Assembly: GCA_024275775.1 (NCBI GenBank)
Contig: JAJRYM010000131.1
Coordinates: 1-18,101 of the forward strand
Length of the DNA: 18,101 bases
DNA from: Nitrospirota bacterium
GTDB taxonomy: Bacteria; Nitrospinota_A; UBA7883; JACRGQ01
Direction of reading: 5' to 3'
In this document: positions 1 through 5,311 of the stretch, in pieces
Numbering within the stretch: position 1 is the first letter of the stretch
Layout of the letters: each line of letters begins with the position of its first letter
The notes under the pieces: model-generated
Told to the model about the DNA's origin: nothing
What the model saw: the letters and a program-made list of their open reading frames with translations, nothing else
Databases searched by the model: none
Translations under genes and position numbers: made by a program

Positions 1-1365
1 AAAGGCAACTGTTGTTGAGGCGGATGAGCCTCCCGTCTGCGCCTGGTAAGGTATTTCCCGGCCGGTTTCGATTTTTGCCACCACTCCGTTTACGGTGGTT
101 ACTTTGGGATTGGAAAGAGTTTTACTTTTTCCGTTCTGTTCCAGGGCCGAAAGCCTCACGTTAAGCATGGAAGTGCCGAGAGCGTTGCTGAGTTGGAACG
201 CGATTCCCGGAATGGTTGCTCCGCCGCCGGTTTTGTCTTCTGCCGTGAAATTAATTATGGGACGGTTTACATCGGTGGTTCCCGCCTTAGCCGGTGTTGA
301 CGTTGTGGCAGTGCTGGTTGTTGCGCTGGTAGCTGGGGGGCTTACCACAACTCCGGCGCTGGCTCCGCCGACGATGGCCGTTTTCGGGTCGGAAAGAATT
401 AGATGATGTCCACCCCACTGGATGCCGAGAGAGCGGGAATAATTTCTCAGTATTTCCACAATTCGCGCTTCTATGAATATTTGTTTCTGCGCGATATCGA
501 TTTCCCCAAGCCTGTCTTCAACCTCTTTCAGCTGGTCGGGAGAACCGTAAGCGGTGAGGATGGAGGATTTTGGGAATATGCTGAATGATATCGCAGACGT
601 TTGAATAGCTTGTTCTGTATCCTTTCCTTCATCTTTTCCTTCTCCAACTACAGCCTGGGACTCAATGTTTCTAAATATCTGCTCAAGGTATTCCTTCACC
701 TCAACAGGGTCGGTATATTTCAGCCTGAAAGTTCGGAAAGTTTTTTGCGCTTCTCCTGTTACCCGCTTGGAGATAAGCGCGGAAGAGAGAAGCGCGCCTT
801 TTGCTTTAGCATGCGCCTGCTCGGTGTTTATAACCTTCGTTTGCTTGTTAAGGCTGGCTATGTACGCATCGTAGGACATTATTACCAAAAGGTTTTTTTT
901 CTTGATAAGCTGCAGGTTGTGAATGCTCAGAAGCACATCCAGAGCTTCCTTCCATGTGACGTTTTCTATGATAAATCCCCTGACAATGGTATTGCTCGCA
1001 GTGGGGTGAATCATATAATGAAAATTCTTTCCGTTGTCGCTCAACATATTCAGAACCGTTTTCAGCGAGGCTTTCCTGAAGTTTAAGGATATAAGGTCTT
1101 CCTTTTTTTCCGATATATGAACGGAAGACAATAGAGGAGCTTCCTGAATACTTACAACGTACGGTTTTTTACTTGCGGGCGTTATCTGTTCGGCGGGTTT
1201 CCGCTTTTTCTTCTTGATCGGCACGAATACCGGCGGCTCATGTTTTTGAGACCCCACAGAAGAAGCCGCGTTTTGCGCGGGTTTTTCCCGGCTGGCGCAG
1301 GAAAGCAGAAACAGAGACCCCAAAAACAGCGTTAGCGCAAAAACTTTCCTATTTGATTCTTTCAT
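1..1365 (-). CDS. pilQ: Type IV pilus secretin PilQ, predicted lipoprotein (C-terminus beyond window)
   Basis: Forms the outer-membrane ring through which the pilus passes. The visible 455 residues start at ATG (1363-1365) and run off the left edge. A signal sequence ends in a lipobox, L-L-S-C, with Cys23, followed by a Lys-rich linker (about 50-67). An STN-like N-domain lies at about 92-165, with a second secretin N-domain around 210-290. The secretin core opens at about 291 (QKQIFIEARIVEI) and includes the family-typical KTLSNPKVTTVNG stretch at 415-427 and GREIPY near 435. A Ser/Thr/Ala-rich insert lies at 335-365. No AMIN domain is visible, and the N-terminal part is short for PilQ. The start overlaps the pilP end by 17 bases. 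It is the last gene of the M-N-O-P-Q series, and that order separates PilQ from GspD, although the family boundary is not absolute. Identity as a secretin is very firm. Confidence 0.93.
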   Translation of the reverse strand, partial: MKESNRKVFALTLFLGSLFLLSCASREKPAQNAASSVGSQKHEPPVFVPIKKKKRKPAEQITPASKKPYVVSIQEAPLLSSVHISEKKEDLISLNFRKASLKTVLNMLSDNGKNFHYMIHPTASNTIVRGFIIENVTWKEALDVLLSIHNLQLIKKKNLLVIMSYDAYIASLNKQTKVINTEQAHAKAKGALLSSALISKRVTGEAQKTFRTFRLKYTDPVEVKEYLEQIFRNIESQAVVGEGKDEGKDTEQAIQTSAISFSIFPKSSILTAYGSPDQLKEVEDRLGEIDIAQKQIFIEARIVEILRNYSRSLGIQWGGHHLILSDPKTAIVGGASAGVVVSPPATSATTSTATTSTPAKAGTTDVNRPIINFTAEDKTGGGATIPGIAFQLSNALGTSMLNVRLSALEQNGKSKTLSNPKVTTVNGVVAKIETGREIPYQAQTGGSSASTTVAF

Positions 1366-1654
1366 TTACAAATACTCTCTTCTGTTTGGTTCCGCAGTCC
1401 AGAACAATATATTCAAGAACTATTGATTGAATTTTACATTTTCCCACTTTATCGCCGATTGTGTATCTTTTTCCACTTATAGCCACAGTTTTTTTATTTC
1501 TGGAAATCGTAATTACTTCAAGCCTCGGATAGATTTTCCGAAACACTCTCTTGAACATGAAAGGGTTGCGTACAATTTTTATCTTTCCGGAATCCGAGAA
1601 CGAAGGCATTGAAAAAGCCAGAAATATCATCGCTAGGCATATATGTCTGATCAT
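1349..1654 (-). CDS. pilP: Short PilP-like inner-membrane/periplasmic pilus assembly protein
   Basis: 101 residues with an N-terminal hydrophobic signal or anchor (about 4-20), then a small periplasmic domain. The NPF tripeptide at 30-32 and the pattern YTIGDKVGKCKIQSI (64-78), followed by a beta-rich end, resemble the homology-region fold shared by PilP and GspC, which contacts the secretin. Classical PilP proteins are clearly longer, with a flexible N-terminal part that binds PilN/PilO and a lipobox. Both are missing here, so this looks like a minimal PilP. ATG start; the ATG overlaps the pilO stop as ATGA, so translation is probably coupled. Two Cys residues (73, 87) could form a disulfide. 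The assignment rests on gene order plus the C-terminal pattern, because sequence similarity alone is weak. Confidence 0.7.
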   Translation of the reverse strand: MIRHICLAMIFLAFSMPSFSDSGKIKIVRNPFMFKRVFRKIYPRLEVITISRNKKTVAISGKRYTIGDKVGKCKIQSIVLEYIVLDCGTKQKRVFVNERIK

Positions 1655-2331
1655 TTAAAAAAGATTTCCATATCAATTGACATTTGTATCGAGTTTGCGG
1701 ACTTCGCTTTTTCTTCCTTCATCAGATCAACCGAAAGTATCGATAAAGAATAGGGAAGCCTCCTTATTTTGGCAAGATATTCAAGAGCGGCCCGGTATTG
1801 AGAGATGCATGTAAGATGCACTCTGTTGTGAATGTATTTGACCCGAACGCTTCTGGTTCTTTCCCCGTCCGTCTTTCCCTTGCCTTTTTTTGCTCCAGGC
1901 ATGGCCTCTTCGGTATATTCCCGGGACTTCGTGATGACGTTTGTCTTAACGGTTATATTTTCAAGTTTCATCGAAAGTTTTTTTGCGGTCTTTTCCAGCG
2001 CTTCAAGCACCTTGTTTATCTGATCCCGCGCCTTTAACGCCTCTTCCACTTTTTTGGATGCCAACTGCTTGTCCTCAAGCTCGCTTTTAAGCTCCTTCAG
2101 CTCTTTTTCCAGCTCAATTCCCTTCTGTTTAACCTTGGCCTGCCGGTTCAACTCCGTGTTCAGGGCTATAACGGCCTGGCCAGTGCCGACCAACCGCTTG
2201 AATGTTGACGCGAAAATGTATGTGTAGGAAAAATATCCGAAAACCGTAAACAGAACGATAACACCCAAAGTTTTCTCCCTGGGGTTGAGCTTATCTATTT
2301 CCCTGCTTATGGTAGCGATTACTTTATTCAT
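1651..2331 (-). CDS. pilO: Type IV pilus alignment protein PilO
   Basis: 226 residues. A short cytoplasmic N-terminus is followed by one transmembrane helix (about 22-40), a long charged coiled coil (about 58-120) and a ferredoxin-like periplasmic domain to the end. This is the bitopic layout of PilO and GspM. PilO pairs with PilN in the inner membrane and links the cytoplasmic PilM platform to PilP and the secretin. A Lys/Gly-rich stretch (about 145-160) looks like a flexible loop inserted into the periplasmic domain. The ATG overlaps the stop of the upstream fusion gene as ATGA, and its own stop overlaps pilP in the same way. Identification depends on topology and gene order, as usual for this poorly conserved family. 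Confidence 0.82.
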   Translation of the reverse strand: MNKVIATISREIDKLNPREKTLGVIVLFTVFGYFSYTYIFASTFKRLVGTGQAVIALNTELNRQAKVKQKGIELEKELKELKSELEDKQLASKKVEEALKARDQINKVLEALEKTAKKLSMKLENITVKTNVITKSREYTEEAMPGAKKGKGKTDGERTRSVRVKYIHNRVHLTCISQYRAALEYLAKIRRLPYSLSILSVDLMKEEKAKSANSIQMSIDMEIFFK

Positions 2332-4070
2332 AACAGGGTTTCCCTGATATCCGCCGCGATTTTAAAAAGAAGATATTTGCGCCTCTTTGCTATTGATTCC
2401 TCCTGTGCGGAAGAAATCAGCGAAACGTGCATGAAATTATCGGATGCTTTCATTTTTGAAAGAAAGTTCCGAAGCGCGGTTACCTGCTGTTCAGGGAGGC
2501 CGCGAACCTTGCCGTCAAGCACCACCTGCTGGTTGTATCTCTTTCCGTCCGTCGCATACCGGCTTGGATTCTTAAATGAAACCTGCATCTTATTAAGCGC
2601 AACATCGGGGGGCAGAAGCTCGGCTATACTGTTGAACAGGTCGGGCCAAACGATGTTTTTACCTTTGATGTCGGGCGAAACGCTCATCTTGGCGTCAATC
2701 GCCTTTATCTGGTTACGCACCTTGATATTTTCTATTTCGAGGAACTTCACTTTCTGCTCCTGAGCTTTAAGCGCGCTTACCTGACTGCTGAGCTCCGCCA
2801 CTTTATTTTCAAGAAACTTTTCGTAAAAGATGCCGGCAAGGTAAAGGAACATGACGAGCAATATGAAAAGCACGCCGGCGGCGTAAGGTATTATTTTCTG
2901 AACGAATTTCCTGAAAGAGTATCGCAGTTTCTTCGGGAGCAGGTTTATATGCCTGCCGCGATCCAGAGCCAGCCCGACCGCAACCACAAGGCCGGCGCCT
3001 TTTTGCTCCAAATGCTCGAGGCTTTCGTCCTCCACTTCCAGGAAATCCCTGAAAGGGTTGTAGGCTACGAATTTGTAACCCAGCTTCTTGGAAAGATATT
3101 CGGGAAGCCGGTCCATCTGAGCGTTGTTGCCGATAAGATAAACCCTTGGAATATTCGCAATACGGTTTTCATTCTTGAAATAGTCGAGAGACCTGCCGTA
3201 TTCCATTACCATTTTATCGAGGACAGGCTCAATATTTTCAAAAACAAGACGGCCGGTAACCCCTTTTATGCCGGCGGCATCAAAATCCTTTTCCGCCGGA
3301 ACCCCGAAGATGTCTTTAAGAGCGTCGCCCTCTGCCATGCTAATGGATACCTTTTTCCCGCCCACTATGTAATCAGTAGCAAGAGATTTAGTTATGTGCA
3401 GGCCGCCAACGGGGATATCCCGCGTAAACTTTAGATCGTCGTCCCTGAAAATATAAATGCCGGAAACCGTTCCGCTGATATTGATGAAAGGCACGGGAGC
3501 CGTTTTGTCTATAAACTCCGATTTTGCCATTACTGCCAGCAGTGTGGATGGAACCGTAGAAATGCCGGCATGCTTTAAAGAGCATTTCTTAAAGAATTTG
3601 TTATATTTCTCCGCCACGTTGATATCCAGAGCGCCGTAAAGCACAGACATCTCTTCATCTTCCGCTTCACTTGGGAAAACCATGGCGTCGAAAACGGCGG
3701 TTTCGGCGGGGAAGGGGATGGAATCTTTCTCGCTGAACCTAAGTGATTCAATGACCTCTTCAAACGGCATCGGCGGTATTTCCACGTGCCGTATGAAAAA
3801 CTCCTTGTCAGTTATCAGATTGCAGACGGTCCTAGCGACGAGTCCCTGCTCTTTGCAGGCATTGTTAAGGCGTTCGACGGTCGGCCCGCTATAGAGTTCC
3901 GTATCCGGTTTTACATCAAAAAAATGCGTCAATACGACTCTTTCATCTGACTCTTCAAGAGAAATTATGCGGATATTTGAGGGAGTCAGTATTGCGCCGG
4001 TGCTTGTTATCTCAAACGGAACACCGGCTTTTTCAAGAGTTTTTTTAAAGAGCTCGCGTAAAATCGCCAA
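2328..4070 (-). CDS. Fused PilM-PilN type IV pilus platform protein (GspL-like layout)
   Basis: One 580-residue frame joins two normally separate pilus proteins. Residues 1-370 are the actin-like PilM: the DKEFFIRHVEIPPMPFEE block (88-105), SIPFPAE (117-123) and FTRDIPVGG (215-223) match that family. Residues 375-379 are INLLP, the conserved PilN N-terminal peptide that docks into PilM. A transmembrane helix (about 393-413), coiled coil (about 418-460) and periplasmic ferredoxin-like domain follow. The PilM nucleotide-binding loops look lost: the usual GLDIG start reads ILTPSNIR (27-34), the second loop reads INIS (196-199), and the adenosine loop reads IGNNA (313-317). The start is TTG (4068-4070) directly after an in-frame TAA, with GGGGCG a few bases upstream; no ATG occurs before the conserved block. 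First gene of the pil operon. Confidence 0.9.
   Translation of the reverse strand: MAILRELFKKTLEKAGVPFEITSTGAILTPSNIRIISLEESDERVVLTHFFDVKPDTELYSGPTVERLNNACKEQGLVARTVCNLITDKEFFIRHVEIPPMPFEEVIESLRFSEKDSIPFPAETAVFDAMVFPSEAEDEEMSVLYGALDINVAEKYNKFFKKCSLKHAGISTVPSTLLAVMAKSEFIDKTAPVPFINISGTVSGIYIFRDDDLKFTRDIPVGGLHITKSLATDYIVGGKKVSISMAEGDALKDIFGVPAEKDFDAAGIKGVTGRLVFENIEPVLDKMVMEYGRSLDYFKNENRIANIPRVYLIGNNAQMDRLPEYLSKKLGYKFVAYNPFRDFLEVEDESLEHLEQKGAGLVVAVGLALDRGRHINLLPKKLRYSFRKFVQKIIPYAAGVLFILLVMFLYLAGIFYEKFLENKVAELSSQVSALKAQEQKVKFLEIENIKVRNQIKAIDAKMSVSPDIKGKNIVWPDLFNSIAELLPPDVALNKMQVSFKNPSRYATDGKRYNQQVVLDGKVRGLPEQQVTALRNFLSKMKASDNFMHVSLISSAQEESIAKRRKYLLFKIAADIRETLL
2334..2346 (-). promoter_or_regulatory. 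Short hairpin over the pilO ribosome-binding region
   Basis: On the minus strand the last codons of the PilM-PilN gene contain CAGGG-AAA-CCCTG, a perfect 5-bp GC-rich stem with a three-base loop, ending two bases before the pilO ATG. The GGG that could serve as the pilO ribosome-binding site lies in the stem. Such a hairpin would be opened by ribosomes finishing the upstream gene, giving translational coupling. Short stems like this also arise by chance. Confidence 0.3.
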
Positions 4071-4097
4071 TTAAACGCCCCTATTCCAGACTAACCA

Positions 4098-4127
4098 TAT
4101 AATTACAGTAAATATCTTGTAATTATA
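4098..4127 (-). promoter_or_regulatory. Candidate pil operon promoter -10 inside a perfect inverted repeat
   Basis: The AT-rich gap before the pilus operon contains a perfect 10-bp inverted repeat, TATAATTACA-N10-TGTAATTATA. On the minus strand its first arm supplies a consensus TATAAT (-10, 4127 to 4122), which would place transcription start near 4115, about 45 bases before the TTG start codon. No convincing -35 element is seen at 16-18 bases (TGTTTT is the closest), which suggests an activator-dependent promoter or a repressor site over the -10. The symmetrical layout fits a dimeric regulator, but AT-rich palindromes also arise by chance. Confidence 0.45.
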
Positions 4128-4161
4128 ACAAATAAACCTCTATTTAAAACAGTTTAATATA

Positions 4162-4189
4162 CAAAAATAAAACAGGACTTTAAGCTGTT
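4162..4189 (-). terminator. Possible weak terminator after pdxA
   Basis: On the minus strand, shortly after the pdxA stop, AACAG and CTGTT (4189-4185 and 4175-4171) can form a 5-bp stem with a 9-base loop. This is followed by the T-rich run TTATTTTTG. The stem is short and AT-rich, so termination would be partial; some read-through from pdxA into the pilus operon is possible. Confidence 0.3.
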
Positions 4190-4202
4190 GTAGCGGGGTT
4201 TA

Positions 4203-5186
4203 TTACTGTTGGGAATATATCCTGAAAGCGGCTTTGATAGCATAAATCATGGATGAGGGGTCGGCGGTTCCTTTGCCGGCTATTTCGAGCGCTGTACCAT
4301 GATCAGCTGATGTGCGGATGAACGGCAATCCCAAAGTTATGTTGGCGCAGTTGCCGAATCCCGTCGCTTTAATAGGGCCCAGCCCCTGATCATGATACAT
4401 GGCCAGTATCGCGCCGTATTGCTGTCTTATACGGGGAGCAAATATCGTATCCGCCGGCAAAGGACCTTTCACGTCAATTTTCATTTTTTGCGCTTTCCTG
4501 ACGGCCGGCGCAATTTCCAGCTTTTCCTCATCGCCGAAAAGCCCTTCATCCGAGGCGTGAGGATTAAGCCCGCAAATACCGATAGGTTTATCCGGTCTGA
4601 GGAAATCTCTTATCAGAATAATTTTTTCCAGTATCTGTTCCTGCTTCACCTTTTTTACGGCATTTTTAAGAGACAGATGGGTTGTCAGTAGAACCACATT
4701 CATTTCAGGCGAGGAAAGCATCATAGCCACCTTTTTTGCGCCGGAGAGTTCAGCCAGCATTTCTGTGTGGCCTGCATATACAAAACCTGCGCTGTTCAGC
4801 GCCTTTTTATGTATGGGGGCGGTAACGATACCGGTGACGGTTTTATATGCGCAAAGCTCAACCGCCCTGATTATCTGCCTGGCGGCTACGAGTCCTGAAG
4901 TTTTTGAAATTCGCCCCGGAGTTATTCTGCGGCGGGGGAAAGTAGAATCCTCTATAAAGGCTGTTTCGCCGGCCGAGGGAAGCCGGTTTGCCAGGAAAGG
5001 AACCATGCGGCGTTTTATGCCGGTAACTTTTTCAGCGGTTTTAAGGGCGCCCGACGTTCCTATGATAACGAGCCGGCGCGTAATTCTGCGTGGAAGCTTT
5101 GCGAGAGCCTTAAGCGTAACCTCCATGCCGATACCGGCAGGGTCTCCCGCTGTTACGGCGAACCGGGGGGCTGTTTTCGTATTCAT
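4203..5186 (-). CDS. pdxA: 4-hydroxythreonine-4-phosphate dehydrogenase
   Basis: Oxidises 4-phosphohydroxy-L-threonine with NAD(P) in the DXP-dependent route to pyridoxal 5'-phosphate; the product is then used by PdxJ. The 327-residue length is normal. Family landmarks are visible in order: TAGDPAGIG (12-20), the divalent-metal histidines in AGHTEML (His140), TTHLSL (His170) and MYHDQGL (His265), then GLNPHASD (206-213), GPLPADTIF (241-249) and RTSADHGTALEIAG near the C-terminus. ATG start, with GGGA a few bases upstream. It is divergent from glnE across a 125-base gap and is followed by the pilus operon on the same strand. No other B6 gene is nearby. No key residue appears to be missing. Confidence 0.96.
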   Translation of the reverse strand: MNTKTAPRFAVTAGDPAGIGMEVTLKALAKLPRRITRRLVIIGTSGALKTAEKVTGIKRRMVPFLANRLPSAGETAFIEDSTFPRRRITPGRISKTSGLVAARQIIRAVELCAYKTVTGIVTAPIHKKALNSAGFVYAGHTEMLAELSGAKKVAMMLSSPEMNVVLLTTHLSLKNAVKKVKQEQILEKIILIRDFLRPDKPIGICGLNPHASDEGLFGDEEKLEIAPAVRKAQKMKIDVKGPLPADTIFAPRIRQQYGAILAMYHDQGLGPIKATGFGNCANITLGLPFIRTSADHGTALEIAGKGTADPSSMIYAIKAAFRIYSQQ

Positions 5187-5232
5187 GGTTTCCCATTTTA
5201 CTTTAACCTGCTGTAATATTCTTTATTGAGTG

Positions 5233-5261
5233 ATTATATGGTAGAAAGAGAAAGGGAGAAA
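5233..5261 (-). promoter_or_regulatory. Candidate pdxA promoter
   Basis: In the gap between the divergent pdxA and glnE genes, the minus strand reads TATAAT at 5238-5233, a perfect -10, about 47 bases before the pdxA ATG. The hexamer 17 bases upstream is TTTCTC, a poor -35. No equally good -10 was found for glnE on the plus strand. Confidence 0.35.
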
Positions 5262-5311
5262 AGCGGTATGCAACCATTACGGCCGTAAACACTGTTTAGC
5301 CGATTTTCATT

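Noticed and set aside
601..1086. Plus-strand open frame of 161 codons, plus others at 95-406 and 403-588
   Set aside because: They lie antisense to the secretin gene, whose frame is continuous from 1365 to 1 with strong family motifs; their products have no recognisable pattern.
2328..4070. Reading the cluster as a type II secretion system (gspL, gspM, gspC, gspD)
   Set aside because: The fusion looks like GspL, but the M-N-O-P-Q order and the INLLP peptide point to a type IV pilus; T2SS genes usually run C-D-...-L-M. Kept as an evolutionary comparison only.
4098..4103. Plus-strand TATAAT as a promoter pointing into the pilus operon
   Set aside because: It exists because the inverted repeat is symmetrical; no plus-strand gene follows, only antisense of pdxA.
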